Positions 22,196 to 30,224 of a stretch of DNA of 64,000 nucleotides are shown here, in pieces. The position numbers and the translations under genes are program-made. Source of the DNA: CAWIMX01 sp963792785 (lineage in GTDB: Bacteria > Acidobacteriota > Vicinamibacteria > Vicinamibacterales > CAVVIG01); the NCBI GenBank assembly GCA_963792785.1, contig CAWBXO010000001.1, positions 868,001 through 932,000 on the forward strand. Reading direction: 5' to 3'. Every line of letters begins with the position of its first letter. The first letter of the stretch is position 1. Below the pieces are notes generated by a model. That model was not told where the DNA came from, did not search any database, and saw nothing but the letters and a program-made list of their open reading frames with translations.

Positions 22196-22265
22196 GTGAT
22201 CCAACCTACCTGCCCTACCCGACCTACCCGGCCTACCTGCCCTGCTCCCGACCTACCTGCCTTGA
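22196..22265. repeat. tandem CCTACCTGCCCTACC words ending in the enoyl-CoA hydratase stop
   Basis: Variants of CCTACCTGCC, CCGACCTACC and CGGCCTACC follow each other in tandem. The last unit runs through the stop codon of the enoyl-CoA hydratase gene (CAAGGCAGGTAG on the minus strand), so the repeat supplies the gene's TAG. The reverse-complement word (GGTCGG/GGTAGG/GGGCAG) recurs in frame inside mobA at 48.72-48.80 kb. Confidence 0.75.
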
Positions 22266-23035
22266 AAGCGCGCCGGACGTTTCTCCAGGAAGGCGCGCGT
22301 CCCTTCCTTGCTGTCCTCGGTCGCGAGCAGGAGGCCGAACGCCGCGGCCTCGAGGGCGCAGGCTTCGGCCAGCGGGATGCCGGCGCCTTGATGCACCACG
22401 TCGATGATCGCGGCCACCGCCGCGGGCGCCTGCGCGGCCAGCCTCGCGGCCAGGGCGCGCGCCTCGGTCAGCAGGTCCGCCGCCGGCACCACGCGGTTCA
22501 CCAATCCGATGCGCTCGGCCTCAGCGGCCCCGATCGGCGCGCCGGTGAGCAGGATCTCCAGCGCCCGGGTCGGACCGACGAGCCGCGGCAGCCGCTGCGT
22601 GCCGCCGTAGCCGGGCATCAGGCCCAGGTTGATCTCCGGCTGGCCGAGTTTCGCCGTATCGGCCGCGAGGCGCAGGGTGCACGCCATCGCCAGCTCGCAC
22701 CCGCCGCCCAGCGCGAAGCCGTTGATCGCCGCGATCACCGGCGTGCCGAGCCGCTCGATCCGATCGAACACGGCCTGCCCCGTCCGCGCGAGCGCCCGCC
22801 CCTCGGCCGGGCTCGCGACCGCCAGCTCGCCGATGTCGGCGCCGGCGACGAACGCCTTCGGGCCCGCGCCGGTGATCACGATCGCGCGCACGCCCGCGTC
22901 GGCGCCCAGCTCGTCGAACGCGCGGGCCAGCTCGGCCAGCGTCGCGCGGTTCAGCGCGTTGAGCACGGCCGGGCGGTTCACGGTCACGAGGGCGACGGCG
23001 CCGTCGCGCTCGACGATCAGGTGCTCGAAGGGCAT
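22253..23035 (-). CDS. enoyl-CoA hydratase/isomerase family protein
   Basis: Intact 260-residue crotonase-fold protein. The oxyanion-hole segments GPKAFVAGADIGELA and INGFALGGGCELAMACTLRL and the catalytic-type ADTAKLGQPEINLGLMPGYG (Glu in QPE) with GGTQRLPRLVG indicate a true enoyl-CoA hydratase, as in beta-oxidation or short-chain acyl-CoA breakdown. It ends ...KRPARFQGR, with the last codons and the stop lying in a tandem repeat. Neighbouring acyl-CoA genes (methylmalonyl-CoA epimerase, meaB, acyl-CoA dehydrogenase) 4-6 kb away suggest a shared catabolic theme. Confidence 0.9.
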   Translation of the reverse strand: MPFEHLIVERDGAVALVTVNRPAVLNALNRATLAELARAFDELGADAGVRAIVITGAGPKAFVAGADIGELAVASPAEGRALARTGQAVFDRIERLGTPVIAAINGFALGGGCELAMACTLRLAADTAKLGQPEINLGLMPGYGGTQRLPRLVGPTRALEILLTGAPIGAAEAERIGLVNRVVPAADLLTEARALAARLAAQAPAAVAAIIDVVHQGAGIPLAEACALEAAAFGLLLATEDSKEGTRAFLEKRPARFQGR

Positions 23036-23039
23036 CGCG

Positions 23040-23213
23040 TCAGAGAGGGAATGGAAACATCAGCCAGCCGAGCACGATGCCCGCCAGCAGGAACCCGCCG
23101 AAGATCTTGCCGCCCAGCCGCAGCTGCTCGCGCGGCGCGTCGTGCGCGAGCACGGCGAACACCACGGAGACGAAGAAGGCGAACAGCGCCATCAGCAGGA
23201 AGTGGCTGGCCAC
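23040..23213 (-). CDS. small membrane protein, two helices
   Basis: A 57-residue open frame starting with GTG at 23213, which overlaps the last base of the upstream membrane protein's TAG. It has two hydrophobic helices, FLLMALFAFFVSVVFAVLAH and GGFLLAGIVLGWLMFPFPL, joined by a charged loop (DAPREQLRLGGK). The overlap, the hydrophobic pattern and the position 4 bases before the hydratase start argue for a real gene. No function known to me. Confidence 0.6.
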   Translation of the reverse strand: MASHFLLMALFAFFVSVVFAVLAHDAPREQLRLGGKIFGGFLLAGIVLGWLMFPFPL

Positions 23214-23605
23214 TATTTTCTTCCCATCCCGATGTCGAAGGCATCGATGACGACCAGCACGTTCAGCAGCCCGGCGGCGACGAGGAAGGCGTTGCCATAC
23301 TCGTAGGTGACGGCGCGTATGTTGCCGGCGCCGAGGCCGAGCATGCGCGCCAGCACGTAGATCGCCCCGAGGCCGGCGTCGGCCAGGGCCCAGAGCGCCA
23401 CGAGCGGATCCGACAGCAGCACCGGGAAGAGCCGGCCCTGCACGGCGAGGCCGGTCGCGAACATCAGCAGCAGCGTGACGGCGAGGATCGCCGCCGTCCG
23501 GCGGCGGCCGAGCCACCAGTGGCCCGCCCCGGGCACGGCCCACGCCGCGACGCAGAGCAGCACGAGGCCGCCGGTGTCGAGTCGTCTGGCCGCGGAAGCA
23601 CGCAC
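23213..23605 (-). CDS. DUF6677-like membrane protein
   Basis: A 130-residue protein with four hydrophobic segments. It begins VLLCVAAWAVPGAGHWWLGR, the pattern 'PGAGHxxLGRR' typical of small TM2/DUF6677-type proteins, continues TAAILAVTLLLMFATGLAVQ and ends GLLNVLVVIDAFDIGMGRK. The GTG at 23605 is chosen because it lies 17 bases after the kinase stop; an upstream ATG would extend it back into the kinase gene. Translationally coupled to the small membrane protein that follows. Function unknown. Confidence 0.65.
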   Translation of the reverse strand: MRASAARRLDTGGLVLLCVAAWAVPGAGHWWLGRRRTAAILAVTLLLMFATGLAVQGRLFPVLLSDPLVALWALADAGLGAIYVLARMLGLGAGNIRAVTYEYGNAFLVAAGLLNVLVVIDAFDIGMGRK

Positions 23606-23621
23606 GACCCGGTAGTTTACC

Positions 23622-24554
23622 TTACGCGAGGGCGCCGAAGTGCGCTTCGTAGCGCTGCTGGAACTCGGCCCACGAGTACGCGTGGCTCTGGGCGCCGAGA
23701 TGCTCGAGCGCATAGGTCGCGGCCACGCTGCCGAGCCGGGCGCAACCCTCGTACGGCAGGCCGAGCGCGATCCCCTTCAGCAACCCGCCGCGGAACGCGT
23801 CACCGACCCCGGTCGGGTCCACGATCCGCGTCGGCGTCACCGCGGGCACCTCGGCGCGGCCGTCCCGGCTGTACACCCACGAGCCGTGCTCGCCGCGCGT
23901 CACGATCACGGCGCGCGACGTCCGCAGCAGGTCCTGCTCGGACAGGCCGGTCTTCTGCCGGAAGATCTCCAGCTCGTAGTCGTTGCAGATCACCAGCGTC
24001 GCGCCCAGAGCTCCGTCCTTCAGCTCCTCGCCCGACATCCGCGCGCACTGCTGGCCGGGGTCGAACACGTAGGGGATCCCGAGCGTGCGGCACTCCTCCG
24101 CGTACTGGAGCATCGCGCCCGGATCGTTCGGCGAGACGATCGCGATGCCGCAGTCGGGGAACGTGCGGAACGACAGCATGCCGGCGTCGGCCATGGCGCC
24201 CGCGTAGAACGACGCAATCTGGTTGTTGGCCTGGTCCGTGCTGCAGAAGAACGAGGCGCAGAATTTGCCCGCGACCTGCCGGACGTGCGACGTGTCGACC
24301 CCGGCGGCCTCGAGCCACGTCCGGTACTCGCCGAAGTCCTCGCCGGCCGTCGCCAGCAGGATCGGCCGCTCGCCGAGCAGGGACAGCGTGTACGCGATGT
24401 TCGGCGCGCAGCCGCCCCGCCGCTTGTCCATCGTGTCCACCAGGAAGCTCAGGCTCACCCGGTTCATGTGATCCGGCAGGAAATGCTCGGTGAACTTCCC
24501 AGGGAACGACATCAGGTAGTCGAACGCGATCGAACCGGTCACGATGATTTTCAT
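23622..24554 (-). CDS. PfkB-family carbohydrate/nucleoside kinase
   Basis: About 310 residues, ribokinase fold. The N-terminus IIVTGSIAFDYLMSFPGKFT and DKRRGGCAPNIAYTLSLLGE (GG motif), VICNDYELEIFRQKTGLSEQ, and the C-terminal DPTGVGDAFRGGLLKGIALG containing the catalytic Asp and anion hole (signature 2) are clear. The gene precedes mtnP in the same orientation (5' of it is mtnP's downstream repeat), so an adenosine kinase that recycles purine from the methionine salvage cycle is plausible, but ribokinase-like sugars cannot be excluded. Confidence 0.85.
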   Translation of the reverse strand: MKIIVTGSIAFDYLMSFPGKFTEHFLPDHMNRVSLSFLVDTMDKRRGGCAPNIAYTLSLLGERPILLATAGEDFGEYRTWLEAAGVDTSHVRQVAGKFCASFFCSTDQANNQIASFYAGAMADAGMLSFRTFPDCGIAIVSPNDPGAMLQYAEECRTLGIPYVFDPGQQCARMSGEELKDGALGATLVICNDYELEIFRQKTGLSEQDLLRTSRAVIVTRGEHGSWVYSRDGRAEVPAVTPTRIVDPTGVGDAFRGGLLKGIALGLPYEGCARLGSVAATYALEHLGAQSHAYSWAEFQQRYEAHFGALA

Positions 24555-24585
24555 GTCCAAGAATCCAAACCCAGCTGGCTCAGGG

Positions 24586-24800
24586 TGCGCTGAACTGACG
24601 CTTTCGGGGGCTGGGGCTGACGCTTTCGGGGGCTTGGGATCTTCGCTGTAGGGGGCTTCGGCGCTCCGCGGTCAGGGGCTGTTCAGCCCACTGCAGCGTA
24701 AGTTCCGAGCCCCCTAAAGCGTCGGCCCCCAGCCCCCTAAGGCGTCAGTTCCGAGCCCCCCAATTTGCGTCAGCCCCCAGCCCCCTTGTGCGTCAGTTCC
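24586..24800. repeat. word-repeat palindrome CTGACGCTTTCGGGGGCTGGGG between mtnP and pfkB
   Basis: This 215-base gap contains no gene. The left half has two copies of CTGACGCTTTCGGGGGCT and a third GTAGGGGGCTT, the right half has three to four complementary copies built from AGCCCCCTAAGGCGTCAG and CAGTTCCGAGCCCCC. The right end abuts the mtnP stop codon (24801). The gap can fold into one very long GC-rich hairpin. Confidence 0.85.
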
Positions 24801-25661
24801 CTATTTCACGTATTTCCCAATGAGCGGCGCGAGTTCCGCCTTGAGGTGCGGCGGCACGGCGTCGGGCCGCGTGATGATCGCATGGGCGAGGGCGTTCTGG
24901 CACGCGCACTCGCGGGCGCCGTCGATGCGGCCCACGGCGTCGGCGATCGCCTTCTGGCCGGTCGCCGCATTCTGCATCAGGTTGGCGATGATCAGGTCCA
25001 CGGTCACCGAGTCGTGGTCCGGGTGCCAGCAGTCGTAATCGGTCACCAGCGCCAGCGTCGCGAAGCACATCTCGGCTTCGCGCGCGAGCTTCGCCTCCTG
25101 GAGGTTTGTCATTCCGATCACGTCCATCCCCCACGACTGGTAGAGGCGCGACTCGGCGAGCGTCGAAAACTGCGGGCCCTCCATGTTCACGTAGGTCCCG
25201 CCGCGGTGCACGGTGGCGCCGACCGCCGCCGCCGAGTCCGCCGCGATGGCCGACAGGTGCGCGCAGAAGGGATGCGCGAACGCCACATGCACCACCAGGC
25301 CCCGTCCGAAGAACGTGCTGATGCGCCCCTTCGTCCGATCGAAGAGCTGATCGGGGATCACGATGTCGAGGGGCTTGTATTCCATGCGCAGGCTGCCGAC
25401 GGCGCTCGCCGAGAGCAGGCGCTCCACGCCGAGCATCTTGAAGCCGAAGATGTTCGCGCGGTAGTTCAACTCGGAGGGCGACAGCCGGTGGCCGCTGCCA
25501 TGCCGCGCCAGGAACGCCACCCGCTTCCCCCGCAGGGTGCCCAGAATGTACGGCCCCGACGGCTCGCCGAACGGGGTCTTGAGGACGCGCTCCTCGCGGT
25601 CGGTCAGCTCCACCATGTCGTACAGACCGCTGCCGCCGATGATGCCGATCGATGTGGTCAC
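24801..25661 (-). CDS. mtnP: S-methyl-5'-thioadenosine phosphorylase
   Basis: Intact 286-residue purine nucleoside phosphorylase of the MTAP type. It has IGIIGGSGLYDMVELTDRE, FLARHGSGHRLSPSELNYRA (the MTAP phosphate-binding RHG and NYRAN), GRGLVVHVAFAHPFCAHL, and YVNMEGPQFSTLAESRLYQS with the substrate-binding MEGPxFST. Cys-containing CFATLALVTDYDCWHPDHD follows. GTG start overlaps the MBL hydrolase stop by four bases. It cleaves methylthioadenosine in methionine salvage; other mtn genes are not in the window. Confidence 0.93.
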   Translation of the reverse strand: MTTSIGIIGGSGLYDMVELTDREERVLKTPFGEPSGPYILGTLRGKRVAFLARHGSGHRLSPSELNYRANIFGFKMLGVERLLSASAVGSLRMEYKPLDIVIPDQLFDRTKGRISTFFGRGLVVHVAFAHPFCAHLSAIAADSAAAVGATVHRGGTYVNMEGPQFSTLAESRLYQSWGMDVIGMTNLQEAKLAREAEMCFATLALVTDYDCWHPDHDSVTVDLIIANLMQNAATGQKAIADAVGRIDGARECACQNALAHAIITRPDAVPPHLKAELAPLIGKYVK

Positions 25662-26941
25662 GGTATGGTTTCTCGCACGGCCGGCTTCCCATCCAGCGAC
25701 ACGATCCGCCCGGCCGCGACATCCGGATCGTGGTCGAAGAACACGAGGGGCGACTCGTCGATCGCGCGGCGCACGAACGCCTTCTTCGCCGAGAGCGTGT
25801 CGACGGGATAGAGATCGATGCCCATGCTCCACGCCGCGCCCAGGTGCGCGCGCGTCGGCATCAGGTCCGCCGGGTACACGGCCTCCCGATCCCCTGACGC
25901 GATCCGGACGAGCTGATGGTGCAGCGTGTGTCCGCCGGTGCGCTGCACGCGCACGCCCGGCATGATCATCACATCGTCGTCCACGAGCTGGAGGACCCCG
26001 GCGTCGGCCAGGGGCGTGTAATTGTCCTCGCGGTAGCTGCCCCGGGTCCGCTCGTTGAGGTGGCTCGCCTCCTCCCACTCGCCGCGGCGGACGAGATACT
26101 GCGCGCGCGGAAAGCGCGGCGCCAGACGGCCGGACGCGTCCCGCCGCGTGAAGCCGCCGGCATGGTCGAAGTGCAGGTGCGTGGCGAGGACGATGTCGAT
26201 CTCGTCGGGCGCGATGCCCGCCTCGGCGAGCGCGTGGTCGAGATGCTTCGTCCGGTCCACGCCGTACAGGTCGAGGAACTTCGCGTCTTCCTTGTCGCCG
26301 AGCCCCGCGTCGATGAGCATCGTGCGCGCGCCCCGGACGAGGAGCGGCCGCATCGCGAGGAGAATCCGGTTGCGATCGTCGGCCGGCGCCCGCTTCGCCC
26401 AGAGCGCCTTCGGAACGATCCCGAACATGGCGCCGCCATCGAGCCGGAAGAACCCGTCGTAGAGGGACACGAGCTCCAGATCGCCGACGGTGTAGCGAGA
26501 CACCCGCAGCGGAATGCGAGCTAACGGCTGACGGCTAACGGCTGATGGCTCCTTGAGTTCCACGAGCACGCCGTTTGCGCCCGACGGATGAATGAACGCG
26601 ATCAGCGCCCCCTCGGCGCCGGGCCGCGGCTCCTCGTCGATCACGCGCAGCCCGCGGGCCTTCACCTGGGCCAGGGCGGCGCGGATGTCGTCCACCCGGA
26701 GCGTGATGTGATGGAGGCCGGGCCCGCGCTGGGCCACGTACTTGGCGATCGCCGACTCGGGGGCGGTGGCCTCGAGCAGCTCGAGGCTCGACGCGCCCAC
26801 CGGGATGAAGTGGGCGCGCACGTGCTGCGAGGGCACCTCCTCGGGCGCCTCGACGTGCAGGCCGAGCGCGTCGCGGAAGAACGCGAGCGAGGCGCCGAGA
26901 TCCGTCACGGCGATGCCGATGTGATCGAGGATGGCTTTCAT
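25658..26941 (-). CDS. methylmalonyl-CoA epimerase joined in frame to an MBL-fold hydrolase
   Basis: One 427-codon frame. Residues 1-129 are a VOC-fold methylmalonyl-CoA epimerase (AILDHIGIAVTDLGASLAFF; GPGLHHITLRVDDIRAALAQ; FIHPSGANGVLVELKEP), complete by itself. Residues about 141-427 are a metallo-beta-lactamase-fold hydrolase with VLATHLHFDHAGGFTRRDAS (HxHxDH), GVRVQRTGGHTLHHQLVRIA, AVYPADLMPTRAHLG and FDHDP, of the lactonase-like kind. The join is the translated repeat word SAVSRQPLA, so two neighbouring genes appear to have been linked by a repeat that removed the stop codon. The epimerase start at 26941 is taken because the upstream extension is also repeat. Sits before meaB. Confidence 0.85.
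   Translation of the reverse strand: MKAILDHIGIAVTDLGASLAFFRDALGLHVEAPEEVPSQHVRAHFIPVGASSLELLEATAPESAIAKYVAQRGPGLHHITLRVDDIRAALAQVKARGLRVIDEEPRPGAEGALIAFIHPSGANGVLVELKEPSAVSRQPLARIPLRVSRYTVGDLELVSLYDGFFRLDGGAMFGIVPKALWAKRAPADDRNRILLAMRPLLVRGARTMLIDAGLGDKEDAKFLDLYGVDRTKHLDHALAEAGIAPDEIDIVLATHLHFDHAGGFTRRDASGRLAPRFPRAQYLVRRGEWEEASHLNERTRGSYREDNYTPLADAGVLQLVDDDVMIMPGVRVQRTGGHTLHHQLVRIASGDREAVYPADLMPTRAHLGAAWSMGIDLYPVDTLSAKKAFVRRAIDESPLVFFDHDPDVAAGRIVSLDGKPAVRETIP
26520..26549. repeat. in-frame copy of the GTTAGCC word (CTAACGGCTGACGGCTAACGGCTGATGG)
   Basis: Three copies of CTAACGGCTGA/CTGACGG stand exactly between the epimerase and the MBL-fold hydrolase and are translated as SAVSRQPLA in the minus direction. 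The same word in many copies fills 56.85-57.03 kb. In other genomes similar translated stretches occur as obvious non-protein inserts; here the unit length keeps the frame open. Confidence 0.8.
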
Positions 26942-26954
26942 TGGCGACCAAACG

Positions 26955-26982
26955 CAGCCACGAAGGCACGAAGGCACGAAGA
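26955..26982. repeat. single arm of the CACGAAGGCACGAAG word
   Basis: GCCACGAAGGCACGAAGGCACGAAG lies between the epimerase start codon and the meaB stop codon. Unlike the copy at 19.6 kb it has no complementary arm within the gap, so it may be a half-deleted element. Confidence 0.7.
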
Positions 26983-26990
26983 GGACATAT

Positions 26991-27941
26991 TCACGAAGAC
27001 ACCAGACGGCGAATCAAGTCGTCCGCGGCTGAAAAGGGATCGATCTCCCGTTTCGCGATGCGGTCGACGATCGCGCCGAATTCCCCCGGCTGCAAGACAT
27101 CGCGCTCCAGGCGATCGAGCAGGCGCGAGGCCACCAGGTCGCGCAGGCGGTGCTCGGCCCGCACGGTCCGGCGCCCCTGCGCGTGCGCCGCGGCCCAGTC
27201 GCGGAAGCGGGCCGCCGCGTCGACCAGCGCGGGCACGCCCTCGCCCGTCGTGGCCACCGTCTTCACGATCGGCGGCCGCCACTCTCCCTCGCCGTAGCCG
27301 TGCAGCGCGAGGTTCGACTCGATCGCCGACACCAGGCGATCGGCGCCCTCGCGGTCGGCCTTGTTCACGGCGAACACGTCCGCGATCTCCATGATCCCGG
27401 CCTTCAGCGCCTGCACCTCGTCGCCCGTCCCCGGCACGAGCGTGACGATCGACACGTCCGCGGTGCGGACGATGTCGATTTCGTCCTGGCCGACGCCGAC
27501 GGTCTCGATCAGCACCACCTCGGCGCCGGCCGCGTCGAGCACGAGCGCGGCGTCGGCCGTGGTGCGCGCGAGGCCGCCGAGGTGGCCGCGCGTGGCCATG
27601 CTCCGGATGAACACGCCCTCGTCCTGCGCGTGCGCCTGCATGCGGACGCGATCGCCGAGGACGGCGCCGCCCGAGTACGGGCTCGTCGGATCGACCGCCA
27701 GGATGCCGACCGTCCGCCCGTCGGCGCGGAACCGCGCCGCGAGCCGGTCGACCAGCGTGCTCTTCCCCGCGCCCGGCGGGCCGGTGATCCCGACGAGCCA
27801 GGCGCGCCCCGTGCGCGCGAAGACGGCCCGCAGCAGCTCGGCGCCGCCCGCGCCCTCGTCCTCGACGAGCGTGATGGCGCGCGCGACGGCGCGGGGGTCG
27901 CCCGCGCACACGCGTTCGGCCAGCTCCGTCGCCGCGCTCAC
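26991..27941 (-). CDS. meaB: MeaB-type GTPase, methylmalonyl-CoA mutase chaperone
   Basis: Intact 316-residue G protein of the MeaB/ArgK family, which protects and reloads adenosylcobalamin in methylmalonyl-CoA mutase. Walker A GITGPPGAGKSTLVDRL, the switch region GILAVDPTSPYSGGAVLGDR, VVLIETVGVGQDEIDIVRTA and the NKAD base motif are clear. Its GTG overlaps the acyl-CoA dehydrogenase TGA by four bases and the epimerase gene follows after a repeat. The mutase itself is not in the window; the set points to propionate or branched-chain acyl-CoA breakdown. Confidence 0.93.
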   Translation of the reverse strand: MSAATELAERVCAGDPRAVARAITLVEDEGAGGAELLRAVFARTGRAWLVGITGPPGAGKSTLVDRLAARFRADGRTVGILAVDPTSPYSGGAVLGDRVRMQAHAQDEGVFIRSMATRGHLGGLARTTADAALVLDAAGAEVVLIETVGVGQDEIDIVRTADVSIVTLVPGTGDEVQALKAGIMEIADVFAVNKADREGADRLVSAIESNLALHGYGEGEWRPPIVKTVATTGEGVPALVDAAARFRDWAAAHAQGRRTVRAEHRLRDLVASRLLDRLERDVLQPGEFGAIVDRIAKREIDPFSAADDLIRRLVSS

Positions 27942-29078
27942 GCCAGCAGCTGCCGCGCGATTACGAGCCGCTGGATCTCGCTCGTGCCCTCGCCGATGGT
28001 GGTGAGCTTCACATCGCGGAAGAACTTCTCGGCCGGATAGTCTTTCACGAACCCGTAGCCGCCGTGGATCTGCACGCAATCGTCGGCGACCTTCACCGCC
28101 GCCTCGCTGGCATACAGCTTCGCCATGGCGGATTCGAGCGTGGTCTTGGCGCCCTGGTCCTTGAGGTACGCGGCGCGGTAGGTCAGGAGCCGCGCGGCCT
28201 CAATGCGCGTCGCGTGGTCCGCGAGCTTCCACTGGATCGCCTGGAAGCGGCTGATGCTCTTCCCGAAGGCGTGCCGGTCGATCGCGTAGCGGCGCGCCGC
28301 CTCGAACGCGCCCTGCGCGAGGCCGACCGACAGCGCGGCAATGCCGATCCGGCCGGCGTCGAGCACCTGCATGGCCTGCGTGAAGCCCTGCCCCTCCTCG
28401 CCGACCAGCGCCTCGGCGGGCACGCGGCAGTCGTCGAAGAGCACTTCGCTCGTGTCGCTCGCCCGCATGCCCAGCTTGTCTTCCTTCTTCCCGGCCGAGA
28501 GGCCCGGCGTGCCGCGCGCCATCACGAACGCCGAGATGCCGTGCGTCCCGGCCGCCGCGTCGGTGACGGCCATCGCGACCAGCACGTCGCCGACGCGGCC
28601 GTGCGTGGTGAAGGTCTTCGAGCCGTTCAGCACCCAGCCGGCGCCGGCGCGGCGGGCCGCGGTCCGCATCGACGCGGCGTCGCTGCCCGACGAGGACTCG
28701 GTGAGGCCCCAGGCGCCGATCTGTTCGCCGCGCGCGAGTGGCGTGACGTACGCCCGGCGCTGGGCGTCGTCGCCGAACATCAGCAGGTGCGCCGTGCACA
28801 GGCCGTTGTGCGCGGCCACCGACAGCGCGACCGCCGGATCGACGCGCGCGAGCTCTTCGATGGCGATGCAGTAGTCGACCGCTGACATCCCCGACCCGCC
28901 CCACTGCTCGGGCACCTGGATGCCCATGAGGCCGAGTTCGCCCAGGCGCCCGACGAGCTCGACCGGAAAATGCTGCTCCGCGTCCCACTGCCGCACGTGC
29001 GGGCGGATCTCGACCTCCGCGAACTCGCGCACGGTCCGCCGCAGCAGCGCCTGCTCCTCAGTCAGGCCTGAAGTCCAT
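27938..29078 (-). CDS. acyl-CoA dehydrogenase, one base insertion near the start
   Basis: FAD-dependent acyl-CoA dehydrogenase, about 379 residues. N-terminal helical domain VREFAEVEIRPHVRQWDAEQ, AWGLTESSSGSDAASMRTAA (FAD-binding ACAD signature), FDDCRVPAEALVGEEGQGFT, and the C-terminal VQIHGGYGFVKDYPAEKFFR with TIGEGTSEIQRLVIARQLL. The open frame starts late at 29032, but an ATG at 29078 reads MDFS(L)TEEQALLRRT if one base of GGCC at 29066-29069 is removed; this is the normal N-terminus, so a one-base error is likely. Short/branched-chain specificity is probable given the meaB and epimerase neighbours. Confidence 0.9.
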
Positions 29079-29080
29079 GC

Positions 29081-29118
29081 TAAGTCCCAGAATCCCGAAT
29101 CCCGCCCCTAATCCCTAA
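29081..29118. repeat. short AATCCC words in the divergent gap
   Basis: AGTCCCAGAATCCCGAATCCCGCCCCTAATCCCTAATC-type sequence repeats the word AATCCC four times between the acyl-CoA dehydrogenase and the outer membrane protein gene. It has no complementary arm. Weak example of the same repeat class; it occupies the expected promoter region of the divergent genes. Confidence 0.45.
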
Positions 29119-29161
29119 TCGCTACAAGCATCGGTATTCTATGATGCTTAACGGAGGTCTC

Positions 29162-29641
29162 ATGAAGCGATTCGGCATCCTGCTCGCCGCGGCGGTCCTC
29201 ATCACGTCCGCCGCGCCGGCGCGCGCCGACGTCACGGCGTTTCTCGGCGCGAACACGACACCGTCGAACCGCGTGGCCAAGGGCATCGCCGTCGGCATGG
29301 GCCTGCTGGTGATCGGGCTCGAGTTCGAGTACTCGTCGACCGTCGAGGACCCGACTGCGGGCGCGCCGGCGCTCAGGACCGGCATGGGAAACGTGCTGCT
29401 GCAGACACCCGTCGCGATCTTCGGGTTCCAGCCGTACTTCACGATTGGCGGGGGGATCTACCGGGAAACGCTGGCCGACATCTCCGACACCGGATTCGGC
29501 CTGAACACGGGGGGCGGCGTGAAGATCTCGCTGCTTGGCCCCGTGAAGCTGCGCGTGGACTACCGCGTGTTCACGCTGCGCAACACGGCGCGCGCGACGC
29601 CGGCCCACCGCGTGTACGCCGGCCTCAACCTCGGGCTGTAG
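29162..29641 (+). CDS. outer membrane beta-barrel protein, small
   Basis: Intact 159-residue protein with a cleavable signal peptide (MKRFGILLAAAVLITSAAPARA) and alternating hydrophobic strands such as ADVTAFLGANTTPSNRVAKG, GLLVIGLEFEYSSTV, PVAIFGFQPYFTIGGGIYRE and VKLRVDYRVFTLR. The glycine-rich ends and the final YAGLNLGL suggest an eight-stranded barrel of the OmpA/porin-like opacity family. ATG at 29162 is preceded by GGAGG. It is transcribed divergently from the acyl-CoA dehydrogenase. Function unknown. Confidence 0.75.
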   Translation: MKRFGILLAAAVLITSAAPARADVTAFLGANTTPSNRVAKGIAVGMGLLVIGLEFEYSSTVEDPTAGAPALRTGMGNVLLQTPVAIFGFQPYFTIGGGIYRETLADISDTGFGLNTGGGVKISLLGPVKLRVDYRVFTLRNTARATPAHRVYAGLNLGL

Positions 29642-29702
29642 CGCTCGGACCGCAGGCAGACGACGGGGCCGGCCGAGAGGCCAGCCCCGGTCCTCCGCGC
29701 AG

Positions 29703-30179
29703 CTACATGCCGCCCAGGTTCGACACGAGCTTCATGTTCACGAAGTTCTGTCCGGACGCGTACGCGCCGGAGTACTTCTGATACAGCTCCTGCACCTGAT
29801 CCGGGAACGCTTCGGCCAGAATCGTCGACACGGTGTAGTCCGCGTTCGGCACGGCCGGGTCGATCACGAAGACGTACAGGACCGCGCCACCGGCAGCCGG
29901 ATCCGGCGACTTGAATACCTTCCAGCTCTTCGCCTGCTGCTGGCGCACGGGGTCGGTGCTCTTCTGCAGCGCTTCCTTCAACTTCGCCATGACTTCTTCG
30001 AAGTCCGCGGTCTTGTCCGCCTTGATGAAGTTGAGCACCATGCCGGCATCTGAACCGAACGTCCGCTTGGGCGTGTCCTGCGCGCGCGCCGGCACTGCCG
30101 ACGTGAGGCACAGCACCGCCGCGACGACAAGCCATCCGAGCCGGAATGTGCCGGCGGGGATGATCGAGGATCGAACCAT
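29703..30179 (-). CDS. secreted protein of unknown function
   Basis: 158 residues, intact. A signal peptide (LGWLVVAAVLCLTSAVPARAQ) precedes a domain containing KRTFGSDAGMVLNFIKADKT, DFEEVMAKLKEALQKSTDPV and DPAAGGAVLYVFVIDPAVPN, which looks like a ferredoxin-like alpha/beta fold of the kind found in dimeric barrel proteins. AAGGAGG stands 7 bases before ATG 30179, deciding the start. It faces the barrel protein gene convergently. I do not recognise a family. Confidence 0.65.
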   Translation of the reverse strand: MVRSSIIPAGTFRLGWLVVAAVLCLTSAVPARAQDTPKRTFGSDAGMVLNFIKADKTADFEEVMAKLKEALQKSTDPVRQQQAKSWKVFKSPDPAAGGAVLYVFVIDPAVPNADYTVSTILAEAFPDQVQELYQKYSGAYASGQNFVNMKLVSNLGGM

Positions 30180-30224
30180 TGAGGCCTCCTTCGCCAAAGG
30201 TTGGTTACTGTAGCAGACTCGGGG

